Assembly: GCA_034401135.1 (NCBI GenBank)
Contig: JAWZSP010000007.1
Coordinates: forward strand, 3,348,001 to 3,412,000
Reading direction: 5' to 3'
Source of the DNA: Volutella citrinella
Taxonomy: Eukaryota > Ascomycota > Sordariomycetes > Hypocreales > Nectriaceae
Length of the DNA: 64,000 bases
Each line of letters starts with the position of its first letter. Within the stretch, counting starts at the first letter, position 1. Shown in pieces: positions 48,097 to 59,088 of this stretch. The notes under the pieces were generated by a model. It was not told the DNA's origin. It worked only from the letters and a program-made list of their open reading frames with translations, and made no database searches. The translations under genes were made by a program, and so were the position numbers.

Positions 48097-51000
48097 GATG
48101 GGCGACAGGCTAGGGATTGAGCTGAAAAGAAGGGGTAATGACAGACGCAGAGATTTGGTCTGCAAAAGAAAGGCACCCTCTGATCCGCCGGAGAAACACC
48201 AGTTCTATCTGATGCGATGGAAGTGCTCAATCAACCTGGGCTGAAGATGAGATGAACCACGGAGAAGACAAGGGACGGGCTATTTATCAGAGAATACGCA
48301 CAGCCCGAGAGATTGGCTGCAGTTCGCCATGGTGATCAATTGCCATCATCTCATCATCTGCCATGTCCCCAATAAACGGGGTCTACGTTATGCGGCCCGG
48401 GTCAGGGATGGCGCAGAGTCAGTCCATAACACAGCCCCCAAGATGCACAAATCTATACAGTATCCAGTAGAAACACCGTGAGCCATTGGACAGTGCTGTG
48501 GTACTGCAATAGACGGTAGCCGCAGAGGCCGCAGATGAAGGCCTATGCGGCGCCTATGCACCCGGGCCGCATCAGGTTTCATGGCGACTATCGACCAGTG
48601 AGGGCAAGGGGGCGGTGCACTCATGCCAAGTTACAGGTCCATCCACACGGTACCTTACCTTGGCTTCCAGGGATGTGCATGTCCAGGCGTGCGCGACGTG
48701 GTACCGTGCCTGGCCAAGACCCAAAGTGGAAAATGCTGATCTTGGCTGCCGACCATCAGACGTTCACAGCCAAGACAGCTTTCAGCCCTGCAGCCCTTTC
48801 AACAGCTCACGTCGTTGGGGGTCTTTGTGCAGGGGTTTCCTTGTTTCATCCTTCGCGCGCCGCTCGCCAGCCTGACCATCGGCGATTATATCCAGGCGCG
48901 GCCAGTCTAGCGGCCCAAGCCTCTCTCCGTCTCCGCGTCTCTGCCTGTCTCATCTCGGGAATCCTTCGACGGTTGCAAGAGAATGATGGACGGGTCAGCA
49001 ACTAGAAGAGGCAGAAACGGAGCACAATGGACAAATCACGTCGTCTTATGTGAGATGCCCTGGTTCGGCCCCTGTTTGCAGTCGATCCCTACTCAGAATA
49101 CGTGCCCAGGACTTGCCACGGACCTCGTTTGATGCCGTAAATCTCCATCTCCAGTTCATCTCGGATCCAGATCTGCTTACGGTGTCGTAAGCCAGCGTCT
49201 GAGAGCTCCCACTATCCGAAAAAGAAATCCACTTATCATAGAACCACAGCCTCGAACCTGACCTATTTTGAGCCGCGTTCGATCCATCCTGCTTGCTGCT
49301 CTGGAGCGAGGCTGTGAATAATGGAGGTGTTCTGGTTCTGTGGCACACGACACTGGAGCCCGAAGGAGCTATGGCCATCACCTGGCAGCTGGCCCGGGGG
49401 AAATATCCCGTTGTCGTTCCGGAAACAGGTAGTGAGATGCAAGCCCTATGCTGCTGGAACCACAGTGGATAGGCGCAGTGGATAGACGCCAGGGCCCGCT
49501 ACAAGCCACCTGCGGACCCCACGGTCGTAACCCAGCCACTAACAAGGGACCGCACGTGACAGCAGCCTCCACTGCCTGAGCCAGCCTTAAGTTCGGGATC
49601 CTCCAGTGCTTGGCCTCCAGGCCTTATTGCTCCGTCGCCCCCCGCCCTCAGGGTTATCGCCGCTTGGCACCACCTCAAAGCCGTCCGTCCATGTCACCGA
49701 TCAGCGCTACGCCTCGAAGGATCCGGCCTGAGCCCACCCTCCATGCGCATTCACTTGAGACTGTGGGAAAAAGCAGACAGCTGCGACCAAGAGCCGCAGC
49801 CGCGCTTTGCCCTGTGCGGCGATTAAAATTACACGAGGGACACGCATTACCCGATTGAGGAGCGTCCCAGCATCGACGGCGGTTAAGCTGCAGCCCAGTG
49901 AGGCGCGGCAGGGTGAATTGGGTGTCTCCGCTGAATCTCACTGGTCGGCCCGTCTGTACCTTGGCGACTGCTGCGTCTCCGTGCTTTGGCTGATACGATC
50001 CCCAGCTAGTGCAGCAGTTTGCTTCATGCCGAGACAGAATAACATTGCCAAGGCCTCTCTTGGGCCTCTCTTGGGGTCGAGGGGCCCTCTTAGCGCTTAC
50101 CCAGGGCCGTTTTGGTTGCGACAACTCATCAATCGCTCTCCATGTCCCTGTTCCGTCTTCTTTCTGTGAATAATACATTATACGGGCGCCTAGGACGAAG
50201 AGCTGCTGCTTACTTTAGACAGCTTTACTCTCCTTGGTCCGTCCGCTTACGAACCAAATATAGATGATCGAATCTCCAAGGAAACAGCGGTGTCGTCAAT
50301 TCAATGGAGAAGTCGAGCATCTTGGCATAATCAACGTTTTCTCGTGAGATTCCTGCCTGGTGGAGGATACCAGTCAGAGAAGCTTTGACGTGATTGATAC
50401 ACAGACACTTGCGCACCGTCAATCGCCGGGAGGAGCCACGCTCCACAGAGAGGCACGGAGCCGAATCCCGGCTTCCGTGAGTGCCGGACACTGGATCAGT
50501 GGTCCGCCTCGCCCGGCTCTGCCATGCCATCAGGGTGGAGGATCAATATTGCTACGCGTCATCCTCGATCACGATCACCATGAAGCAGGCAGCGTTGAGC
50601 AGGCACCTTCTCCTTGTGGAATCAGCCGACTCGACGGAGCTCTCCGTTGCACGCGACTCTCACGGGGCCGAGGCGAATGCTCGATTCTAGGGCCGATGCA
50701 GAGGGGCTGAAGGATCCGGAGGATGAAGCGACGATGCGGGTGGCGGAGAATCGGGGGAGACTACAGGTTGCACGCACCCAACCGTCAGGGCCAGCTGAGA
50801 GATTGGGGGCCGTACCTGCGGCGGGGACAGCGCTCAGGTGGGCCTCGGCCTACGCCAGCCACTGTCGCTTCACAAGGTGACAGCGGCAAGATCAGAGACG
50901 GTCTGTCGCCCTGCCCTCGGCAAGACAATGGCTTGAAGGATTCTCTAGGCTCCCGTATCGATGCGACATGGCCAATGCACTCTCGCTTCTTGACCAATAG

Positions 51001-51275
51001 TTCGTTCGGGCCGGACGGCAGGCCCCCAGATAGATATCTTGCTATTCCAAATTGCCTGCGTTTCATGGAAATTCTGAGTTGCAGATCAACACGCGTATTA
51101 CTGACAGCCAATCTCAGGACTGGCGGTGCTGGCCCCATGTGCATTGCAACTCTTGGCTCAACCCTGCCAACCAAATCTGTCTGGTCCCACTCGATTCTAG
51201 CTTGATAACGGTGCTCGCTTATACCTGATTACCCCCGCACACTCCGTTATATGCTCTCTTTACAGAGCTGCTGGT
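48097..51275. other. Intergenic region upstream of the mucin-like gene
   Basis: Apart from the promoter element I see no gene in about 3.2 kb. The open frames are short and lack protein-like composition. Confidence 0.45.
48281..48287 (-). promoter_or_regulatory. TATA-like element of the mucin-like gene
   Basis: ATAAATA on the minus strand, about 190 bases upstream of the start codon. Position and sequence are suitable, but the spacing implies a leader of well over 100 bases. Confidence 0.4.
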
Positions 51276-51394
51276 ACATACGACCATAGCTCCTAGAAAG
51301 CACGGGATCCCGTCCGCTCTCCCATAGTTAAGCTAGGAAGCGGCGAACTAGTACTCGGGTCGGTGACGACCGGGGAATCCTCGCTGTTGTATGT
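51276..51394 (+). rRNA. 5S ribosomal RNA, 119 nt
   Basis: The sequence begins ACATACGACCATAG and ends GTTGTATGT, the canonical ends of ascomycete 5S rRNA, and these pair to form helix I. Internal hallmarks are present: CCCGTCCGCTC, the GTTAAGC block, CTAGTACT and GGTCGGTGACGACC, which folds as a closed stem-loop, then GGGAATCC. Complementary segments for the helix II arm (CTCCTAG with CTAGGAAG) are conserved. A T-rich Pol III terminator follows at once. Single dispersed 5S genes are normal in filamentous ascomycetes. Confidence 0.93.
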
Positions 51395-51395
51395 C

Positions 51396-51428
51396 TTTTT
51401 GCTCTTGTTTCCTCTTTTTATTTTTTTC
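51396..51428 (+). terminator. Pol III T-rich terminator of the 5S gene
   Basis: The first run of five T residues begins two bases after the mature 3' end, followed by TTTTTATTTTTTT a little further on as a backup. This is the standard stop signal for RNA polymerase III. Confidence 0.75.
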
Positions 51429-51768
51429 GTCTCATGATCTTGCGAGTGTTGCAACTGGCTGTGGTGGGTTGGTTACACAGAGAAGTGCCGGTGTTTCAGC
51501 ACGTTTGGCTTGCGACCAACTAGTTGTATTTCTCGAATAATAATAGAGCTGCTAAAAGAATGGGCACTGATGAAAATCTTGAACCGCCAATATTGATGCA
51601 TTGAGTGCAGCCTTTTCCATCCTCTTAAGATTGCCTACGTCTATTCCTAAATTTTATATTTGTAGCTTGGGTACACAAAGATAAATAAAAATTTTGCCTA
51701 CTTGCAATGCTGCGCATGTTGTAAATGAGCGACTATGTTCCTCCGCTCACATCGTTAGTATTCGCATG

Positions 51769-52521
51769 TCAAATGTCTGGAAATACCACTACCCTATAAC
51801 GCACAGCGAATCTAGGCTCGAGATCAGGTTCTACCATGCTCTTCTTACCTTGATCCTCCCGGCAATCATTGCCCTGAGCGACAACGGCCTTGAAGTGTAG
51901 GCTAACAAGTGGATGCTCCCTTCCAACCCCCTCGGGAAGCTCGATATCGCGCGATGAGCACCAGTTTGGCACCCAACTCTCCAGTTCTTGATCAAGAAAT
52001 CGGGGCGTGTCGATCCACTCGCAGGCGGCCAAGAGGAGGATGGACCCAATGTCGCAGCCAATGAAGGCCCAAGTGTTGAGGTGCGGGCGCAGCCTGGAGT
52101 GTTGCGGCCCGCAGTAGTTGACGACGTGCTTGGGGTCAGGTAGATGCTCGCAGCGAAGAAGGAGGGCGCGATGATGAGGCACACACGATCTACATGCGTC
52201 TAGCCAGGCCGTTCCAGGGATTGTCGTGCATTCCAGTGAAAGGCGATCTATGGTCAGGGAATTGCCGAGAGATGGAGTCGTCAATGCAGATATAGGCACT
52301 TGCACGGAGCCCTCGATGTGGAGGTGAGCCGCCGCCCAGTTCTGGTTAGAAGTCCAAAAGACGGGGAAGTGGACTCGCACTTCTAACCGTAGCGGGCTAG
52401 CTATCCGAGAAGACGATGGTCCTACAGGATGACCGCGGCTGCCTGACATGAACCGAGCCCTGAGCGCGTGTCCCGGGGGCCTCTGGGGGTTGAAGACGGC
52501 TGAATCATGGCCAAAGGCCAC
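51769..52521 (-). pseudogene. Possible relic of a HET-domain (heterokaryon incompatibility-like) protein
   Basis: A 250-codon open frame without an ATG at its beginning (it opens on GTG). The part ELESWVPNWCSSRDIELPEG resembles the WVPDW segment that follows the HET domain in fungal incompatibility-like proteins, and the following SLHFKAVVAQGND resembles the downstream Phe/Ala/Gly stretch. The HET domain itself is not visible upstream. It reads as a C-terminal fragment of a decayed gene, or as an unrelated chance frame. It lies 375 bases from the 5S gene in AT-richer DNA. Confidence 0.3.
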
Positions 52522-52750
52522 TGCGGCTTGTTCGTGCCTCGCTTCTATCTGATGGCGCTCAATCCTGGATGCATGCCATCAGAGGTTCTGGCCACCATCG
52601 GAGCATCTGGCAGATCGCGAAATGGGGAGTTGCAATTGGGGTCTCATGTCAAGCACGGTGAGTCAAAGGCAAACACAACATCAGTTGGAGTATTAAAAGA
52701 ACATGAAACGCCACTATCATAGCCGCATCGCTCATCATCACCACAAAGCA

Positions 52751-54448
52751 TTAGACATTATACGCCACAACAAGGAGCCCACAAACAAGCGCAGCAAGGA
52801 CAGGCAGCGTCGACGACGACGCCGAGCTCTGTGAGCCAGAGCTGCCCCCACTGTTGCTTCCGCCTTGTCCTGAGCCAGAGTCTCCCTTGGCCGCCGGCGG
52901 TGCCTGGCCAGGGCCCTGCTTGAAGTTGGGATCGAAGCTGGCCTCTCCACCAGCGACCGGATTCGAAGGGCTGCTCCCGGCGGGTGCCGTGGCACTGGGG
53001 CCCTGCGACTGGCCCTCCTTGAGGCAGCTCGTTGGTCCGCAGACGAGGCCCTTGTCGCAGTAATTGCCGCCGCCGCAGTCAACGGAGCCCGAGGGCATGC
53101 ACCCGCCATCCTTCATACACACGAGGCCCGATTTGCAGCTGAAGCCGCCATCGCAGCAGGTATCGCCCTTCGAGATGCAGCTACTGCCGCACTGCGTCTG
53201 GTTGGCGTCGCAGCACACGGCGTCCTTTGCGACGCAGGTGTCGCCGCACTCCTTTTGGCTGTCGCTGCACTTGGACGTCTTGATCTTCTCGCAGCTACGG
53301 CCCGAGCCGCACTTCTCGTCGGCAGCACAGTAGCCCTGCGGGCAGCAGACGCTCCCCTTGGGCATGCAACCGTCGTTGCACTTCTCCTCGCTGTCCTTGC
53401 AGGTGGGAACCGGGCTGGGGCTCGGCTTGGGGTCGTCCGGCTTCTTGCATTTACCGCCGTCGATGCATACGTTGCCGGACGGACAATTTCCCGATGTGCC
53501 ACAGCAAACGTTGCCTTTGGGCATACAACCGTTGCCACACTTCTCCTGGCCTTCTTTGCACTCGGGCACTGGGTCGTCAATCTGACATTTGCCATTGTCT
53601 AGGCATTTATTGCCAGCAGGGCAGCTTCCCGACGAGCCGCAGCAAACGTTTCCCTTGGGCATGCAGCCGTTCCCGCATTTTTCTTGGCCATCCTTGCACT
53701 CAGGCACTGGGTCGTCAATCTGACATTTGCCATTGGCTAGGCATTTGTTCTTCGGGGGACAGCTTCCGGACGCGCCGCAGCAAACATTCCCCTTGGGCAT
53801 GCACCCCCCACCGCACTTCTCCTGATCGTCTTTGCATTCGTTGACGGGATCGGGCTTGGGGTCGGGTGTCTTCTGGCATTGGCCACCAGAGATGCATTTG
53901 CTGCCGGAAGGACAGTTGCCTGAAGTGCCGCAACAGACGTTGCCCTTGGGCATGCAGCCCGACTCGCACTTCTCAAAGCCGGTGGGACAGGTTCCTGCTG
54001 GGGGATCCTTTGGGTCAGGGTCCGGCGCGTTCACGCATGTGCCTCCCGTCCCACACTTCTCGCCCTTCTTGCAGTATCCCGAGGGGCAGCAGACTCCATC
54101 TTCTGGCATACACTTGTTTCCGCATGTCGTTTGACCAGGGTCGCATTTCTTCAAGCCTGCATTCGGGTCGCAAGTCTGGCCGTTCTTGCAACAGCCTCCA
54201 GTCATGCAATATTCATCCACCTTGCAGAAGCCGCCTTGGCCCTTGCAGCACACTCCGCCCACGGGCATACACCCATTATCGCAGACCACTTTGCCAATCT
54301 CGCACACTGCTCTGGCAAAGATGGAACGGGGGCCTTCGTGGGATACGAGACCGCTGGATAGCTGGAGCGGCGTACCAGATTGCTGCGCAATGACTGGGGT
54401 GAGCAAGGCCCACGCTGCGAGGGCGATGGGTAAGTGTTGCGACCACAT
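52751..54448 (-). CDS. GPI-anchored cysteine-repeat cell-wall protein, 565 aa
   Basis: Single exon. A signal peptide (MWSQHLPIALAAWALLTPVIA) leads into about nine copies of a module with spacing C-x6-C-x3-C-x5-CC and typical core GCMPKGNVCCG. The modules are separated by short Pro/Asp linkers such as DDPVPE and DPKPDP. After the last cysteine comes a Ser/Gly/Pro-rich stalk. The protein ends with a short hydrophobic tail (LPVLAALVCGLLVVAYNV) after small residues, a clear GPI-attachment signal. The modules resemble small disulfide-knotted units; I cannot assign a ligand. Likely roles are adhesion or wall structure. Two adjacent central modules are almost identical, indicating recent duplication. 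The annotated start is the first ATG after an in-frame stop and fits the signal peptide. Confidence 0.9.
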   Translation of the reverse strand: MWSQHLPIALAAWALLTPVIAQQSGTPLQLSSGLVSHEGPRSIFARAVCEIGKVVCDNGCMPVGGVCCKGQGGFCKVDEYCMTGGCCKNGQTCDPNAGLKKCDPGQTTCGNKCMPEDGVCCPSGYCKKGEKCGTGGTCVNAPDPDPKDPPAGTCPTGFEKCESGCMPKGNVCCGTSGNCPSGSKCISGGQCQKTPDPKPDPVNECKDDQEKCGGGCMPKGNVCCGASGSCPPKNKCLANGKCQIDDPVPECKDGQEKCGNGCMPKGNVCCGSSGSCPAGNKCLDNGKCQIDDPVPECKEGQEKCGNGCMPKGNVCCGTSGNCPSGNVCIDGGKCKKPDDPKPSPSPVPTCKDSEEKCNDGCMPKGSVCCPQGYCAADEKCGSGRSCEKIKTSKCSDSQKECGDTCVAKDAVCCDANQTQCGSSCISKGDTCCDGGFSCKSGLVCMKDGGCMPSGSVDCGGGNYCDKGLVCGPTSCLKEGQSQGPSATAPAGSSPSNPVAGGEASFDPNFKQGPGQAPPAAKGDSGSGQGGSNSGGSSGSQSSASSSTLPVLAALVCGLLVVAYNV

Positions 54449-54589
54449 GGTGGTTAGCTGATGGTATCAAAGAAAACAACAAAGCGACCGCGGAGTGACG
54501 AGTTTGCTGTGTCGTATGGGTGATCGATTGACTGATTGAGCCAGACTCAACACGAATCGTAGTTGACTAGCCCAACGCCATCCAAGGTG

Positions 54590-54617
54590 ATAAATCCCGG
54601 GGGGCCGGGGATTTATA
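54590..54617 (-). promoter_or_regulatory. TATA box (TATAAAT) within a 9-base inverted repeat
   Basis: On the minus strand TATAAAT (54617-54611) lies about 165 bases upstream of the cysteine-repeat gene. The same bases form one arm of an inverted repeat: 54590-54598 against 54608-54616, perfect over nine bases with a nine-base GC-rich spacer. A second TATA-like sequence therefore sits in the mirror arm. Confidence 0.45.
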
Positions 54618-56237
54618 GCTGCAGTTCATGAAAGGGCAAGAAGAGCCTCATCCGGGATCATTCTGCTGGCATTGGGTGCGATGAGGAGGCTGGGCAGACT
54701 ATCGAATTATTGCGCCCATGAGGGCAGCCCTGCAAGGACGGATCCTTTGCATCGTAGAGACCTGCATCCGATTTTAGGCACCCTTGGCCGGTTCAAAAAC
54801 GCCTTCTTGGTCACAAGACGGGTTTGTTTGGCAAGTCCATGCAAGCCACGTCCAGGCCTGGCTGCAAGTGCGGTGCCATAAGGCCATCACCTTGGTTCTG
54901 GGGGGGGCCAGGCTGGCAACACGGGTTGCAGTAGCTTTCTTACCCCGACGACCCGACTTCTAGACCAGTCATCATCCGTGGAAATACCGGGGGAGTCTGC
55001 GGGAGCTGAAGGAGAGCTGAAGTCGTGGCCCGAATAAAGCCTGCAGAGTATTGGCGTGGCTTGAGCCATGGCGTCGAAGTGTGTGGGCTGCCCGTCGCCT
55101 TTTGCGGTAGCTCGCTGCTCACCAGGCGATCCATGTTGGCAGCCCTACTGGTGGCTGGGCTCAGTGGCCTGTCAACATTCAGCTCGTATTTAGTACGTGC
55201 TCTGGCTTCGCTGTTGGTGTGCGGACACTGCAGCGCTCTACCAGTGAGGCTGAGATGGAATCAAAAATGGCAGCGGCGGGGCTTGTCAGGCGTGGTCGCC
55301 ATCGATGAGACACTGCGGGGAGAGGGTTTGGGCCCACGGTTCTCTCACTAAGCTGAGCGCCGGCGGCCATGGGACACTATTTTCTCTTTCCCCACGTCGT
55401 ATTTTGCCTCAAGGAAGCTGCTGGCTGCGTTGGCCTAGCGTGATGAGGCAGTCATTGATGGCGGTCAGCCCAGCCGTGATGTTGCCTCGCCGCAGCGTGG
55501 TGCTCGCTTTTGGTCGAGGCTTCCCTAGGTCGGCCGAGCCTCTCCGGCCCAGCGAGATCCCGATTGTGCCTTTGGTCAGCCTGCCCACGCACGATGCATG
55601 GTGGCGCTGTCTAGACTTGGGACTGCATGGTGGCAACTGGGCAGTGCGGAGGTGGGAAAATGCGTCGCTTCCGGGCTGACGTTGCAATGGACGGTAGATG
55701 CCAAGAGAGAAGAAATGGAGCCATTGAGTGATGTCAGTAGAATCGCGAAAGTCGATAGTCGAGATAGCAGGACGAGGAAAATTACAGTTTGCGGTGATCC
55801 AATCTGTAGAATCAGCATTGTGAGGGGGAAGTCACTAAACAGTTGGCGGCTGACGTGAGCAGGTGGTTGTGCAGGTAGTTGTGCAGGTGGTGCGCTGCCT
55901 GGCACCTGCCTGAATTTAGCAAGCGAGACATGGCGGGGGAAAGCGCAATCCAGGACAAGATATGTGCTGCGCTTGCCATGACTTGTCTGGCCTGTGCAGT
56001 TGGATTAACGTTTTATGCATTGCGCGCTAGAGTAGTTAATCCATTAACTATGGGCGTTATTTTGTGTGCGGAAACGCGTGGGATTGTCCATCGCAGTATT
56101 AGCTAAAACTCAATCGCCTGGAGCGCTGCCTTTGGGCCAACCGTCCATAAGCCAATCCAGCCTCCTCCCGCCTCTGGCCGTGCCCATGTATCCGATCCTC
56201 TCTGCTGATGAGTGTGTAATCCGCATCGCACCAGAAA
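54618..56237. other. Intergenic region
   Basis: No supported gene. A short tandem block near 55860-55893 repeats GCAGGTGGTTGT-like units about three times. A 58-codon ATG frame near 55930 has a hydrophobic middle but nothing else in its favour. Confidence 0.4.
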
Positions 56238-56621
56238 TTAGTTGAACCACCCCAACAGCCCAGCGATAATCCCGCCCAAGACAGGCGCAAAGCTCCAGTG
56301 ATTCCACTCGCCGCCCCCAATCTGCGAGCGGCTGACGAGCCCGTCGACGAGGCTCATGTGTAGCCCGGCAATCAGGGCTAGCCCCATGAGCTTGGCGTTT
56401 CGTGTCGTCCAGATGAGGACCAGCAGGTAGCTGATGGCGATGTTGCGTGAGCCGTAGATGCGCAGCATGGAGAAGGTGAGCTTACGCGCCTCTGGGTCGG
56501 TGGGCACTGGGAACTCGAGGAACTTGAGTAGCGAGGCTGGAGAGAGCATCCCCGTGACGCCAAAAATGCCGGGAAAGATGGACATGGCCAGTGAGCCATA
56601 GGAGAGGAATGTGTTTGACAT
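56238..56621 (-). CDS. DUF4267-type small membrane protein, 127 aa
   Basis: A small polytopic membrane protein of the fungal DUF4267 kind, with no known activity. The start is the ATG giving MSNTFLSYGS; the open frame runs further upstream but without ATG. Four hydrophobic segments are visible, with conserved-looking motifs PGIFGVTGMLSPASLLKFL, the SMLRIYGSRNIAIS turn, a GLHMSLVDGLV stretch and the final APVLGGIIAGLLGWFN. These Arg/Tyr/Gly and Asp-Gly positions are typical of the family. Length is normal, and there are no introns. A TATAAG element lies about 65-70 bases upstream. Neighbours give no functional hint. Confidence 0.8.
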   Translation of the reverse strand: MSNTFLSYGSLAMSIFPGIFGVTGMLSPASLLKFLEFPVPTDPEARKLTFSMLRIYGSRNIAISYLLVLIWTTRNAKLMGLALIAGLHMSLVDGLVSRSQIGGGEWNHWSFAPVLGGIIAGLLGWFN

Positions 56622-58380
56622 GTTGAGCGATTGATGTGATGACGACTTGAGGAAAATGAGGAGCTTGGGACTTTGGTGCAAGTGATTCTTATAACACTGA
56701 TAGACAGTCTTATCGTAATTAGACCCAGAACCCCGGTCTATGCGATCTCGTGGGGCACCGATTAATGTTACCAGATCCGTCGACTGAAGGCATACTCGTT
56801 TTATTGTCTTGCTGACGCCGGCCGCAACCCCTCACTTTAACGCGTATTCCATTCCCAGCGATTCGACGGTCGCACACCGACATCGTCCAATCCGAGCATC
56901 CCAAGCACTACTCATCTTAAATCTTGGACAAAGCAGTTGGTAATAGCACAGATGCAGACAGAGGTCTCCATCGCTTAGCGGCCAGAGCGTCACTATGGGC
57001 TTCCACCCACATCCGCTGTACTTGGCGTCTATCAGCCACTCATCGAGGTCATCGGAAAAATTGCAGGTGCCTGTTTACCATTGGCTTGGAGTGAATGCCT
57101 TGAAAACTCGCTATCGAACCTGGGTTGGTCCTATCACGCAGCATTGCTTGGGTGATGAGGTGGAAGAAATGCCATAAACCCTGGAGAGTTGAGTCTGGCC
57201 TTCACACACCTGTGGAGCCAGTTCAATGCTGTATTGCTCGCTCCGGAAAGCGGAAACTCACGAAGTTCTAATATTTCTTACAGTTCAGCGATGCCTGCGA
57301 TAATCCAGATAAGTTGACAAAGTTCTGTGATGATCACTCAGGCCAAGCTCAACCATAACTACCTGCCACTTGGTTGGCGATGAACTTATGAAGCCATGAA
57401 AAAGATGGGAATCACCCCTTGGTAGTTGCCCGGTTTGCCTCCAGGCTCCAAAGACGACTCCAATATCTTGACCTCACCCACTGTCGGTTGGTGTCAAGAC
57501 GGGCAATGGTAGTGGCTCATGTACATGCGAGGAAAACGGGGATCGAAGCCTCTGAGGTTCAATGTCCCCTGGCTGCTGGTGATGCGAGACAGCATGGCCT
57601 CGGCAGGGGCAGCTGTATGGCCTGGAATCCTTTCAGAAAAGGTTTCTGGGCTGATGGATTCTAGCAAGAGTTGGTGTCTTCCAAGCATGGTAAATCATCA
57701 ATGAGTCAATGACTGGTGACTGGGAACTTGGAACGGCCTCTTGATGGCTAGCATACCTCAGCTTGCAGCCGAGGGAAGCAAATATAGGTTTATTAGCTAA
57801 GTCTCTGGTAACAAACCTGATATCATTGGATCTTTCTACGAAGCGAACTTGGCAGACCCATGGGTTCGGGCCCCGAGAACTGTGGAACTGGACCCAGCGT
57901 AACCGAGATTTGACGCGATCCAAACTCATGGAACTATGTCTCACAACATAGATGCTAGCCGACAACCTGAAACAGCCACAGTTCTTGGAGGCCTTATCAA
58001 AGAGAAGACCCATAACATCCTGGGTTAGTCTTGGAATCCATGGTGCTCAGTATCACGGGCTCGGGGGCTGGGGCTAGTACTATCGTGAAACGGATATGGA
58101 GTTGATTCCCTTCGAGAAAGATGGACATGAGGAGACCTGGAAATGGTCTTTGCAGGCAGACGAGGAAACGAGAATACTAGTAGTGTTTCACGTGTATGAG
58201 GGACAATGTCTAGGAATACTTGGGTTCAAGACATTACAGGAAGTCGATATGTCCGATCTAAAACGCCTTGGCCGGTGCCAAGTATAATTCTACAGCCGCA
58301 CTCCATCGCTGGGACTTCGCGCTACTTTTACAGCGATCTCCCACAGTTATATTTGCTAATTGCTTACTATTTTGCTACTA
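56622..58380. other. Intergenic region
   Basis: About 1.8 kb between the divergent DUF4267 and concanavalin A-like genes. The only protein-like item is a 63-codon frame at 58096-58287, listed separately. Confidence 0.4.
58096..58287 (+). CDS. Possible 63-aa protein or fragment
   Basis: An ATG-started frame of protein-like composition (LIPFEKDGHEETWKWSLQAD, then TRILVVFHVYEGQCLGILGF, ending RLGRCQV) in DNA of moderate GC. It has no signal peptide or known motif. It ends about 90 bases before the next gene, so it may be a relic of a larger gene or part of that gene's leader. Confidence 0.3.
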   Translation: MELIPFEKDGHEETWKWSLQADEETRILVVFHVYEGQCLGILGFKTLQEVDMSDLKRLGRCQV

Positions 58381-59088
58381 ATGATGATCCCAATCAGCAT
58401 CTTGATGTTTTTCGCCATAACCTCTGTCCTCCCCACATCTGGCGCCCTTCCATCTGTCGGCAGCACTCCACGGCGTCGTGTGTTGTTCAAGGAGAATTTC
58501 GACAGCATGAAAACACTAAACACCACAGACTGGCAATGCCAATACTCGTGCCCCACGCTAGAGGATGGGAAGCTCACCTTCACACTGCAGCCCGGCATCC
58601 CGCCAGACAACCTCGGCTCGTTCTCCAAGGCCCGGTACAAGGGCCAGCGCTACACCTCCGGCCGCTTCTCCGTCTCATTCGCCCTGTCCGCCCGCCAGAG
58701 GGAGAAGATATGGTGGGGCGTCGCCCTCTGGGACAACGGCGCGGCCAAGGGCAAGCACAACGAGGTCAACTTTGGGTACACGACCGACGGCAGCCTCAAC
58801 GACACGCAGCTCCTCTTTGAGAGCACCAGGGTCGGCAACGAGACATCTATCAGGATTGAGACGGGGACGAATCTCTACGATGGCAGGTTTCACAACGCGA
58901 CGCTCGAGTACAGCTCGACGCGGGTCTGCTTGTACTTTGATGGGCGACTGATGCACACGGTCAACGATACTGCGCACATTCCGACGGACCCCATGGATTT
59001 CATTCTCGGGCCTCGTCTCGTGACTGGGGGCAGGCCGCTCTTCGCTCCTTTTGTTGAGAAGATTGATTGGGTCGAGATTGAGACCTAG
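58381..59088 (+). CDS. Secreted concanavalin A-like (GH16-fold) protein with degenerate active-site strand, 235 aa
   Basis: Single exon starting at a double ATG. A strong hydrophobic signal sequence (residues of about 1-27) is followed by a beta-sandwich pattern: FKENFDSM at the start, YTSGRFSVSFAL, WWGVALWDNG, and a final FVEKIDWVEIE strand. These are placed as in GH16-type glucanase/lectin folds. GH16 enzymes carry an E-x-D-x-x-E motif on the strand after the Trp-rich loop. Here that position reads NEVNFGY, keeping the first Glu but replacing the Asp and the second Glu. Catalysis is therefore doubtful, and a lectin-like or structural wall role is more likely. Several N-glycosylation sequons are present and two close cysteines (CQYSC). 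Family assignment is by fold pattern only. Confidence 0.65.
   Translation: MMIPISILMFFAITSVLPTSGALPSVGSTPRRRVLFKENFDSMKTLNTTDWQCQYSCPTLEDGKLTFTLQPGIPPDNLGSFSKARYKGQRYTSGRFSVSFALSARQREKIWWGVALWDNGAAKGKHNEVNFGYTTDGSLNDTQLLFESTRVGNETSIRIETGTNLYDGRFHNATLEYSSTRVCLYFDGRLMHTVNDTAHIPTDPMDFILGPRLVTGGRPLFAPFVEKIDWVEIET

Noticed and set aside
55930..56106. 58-codon frame with a hydrophobic middle
   Set aside because: Too short, no promoter or conservation evidence, and no splice signals; hydrophobic runs of this size arise by chance.
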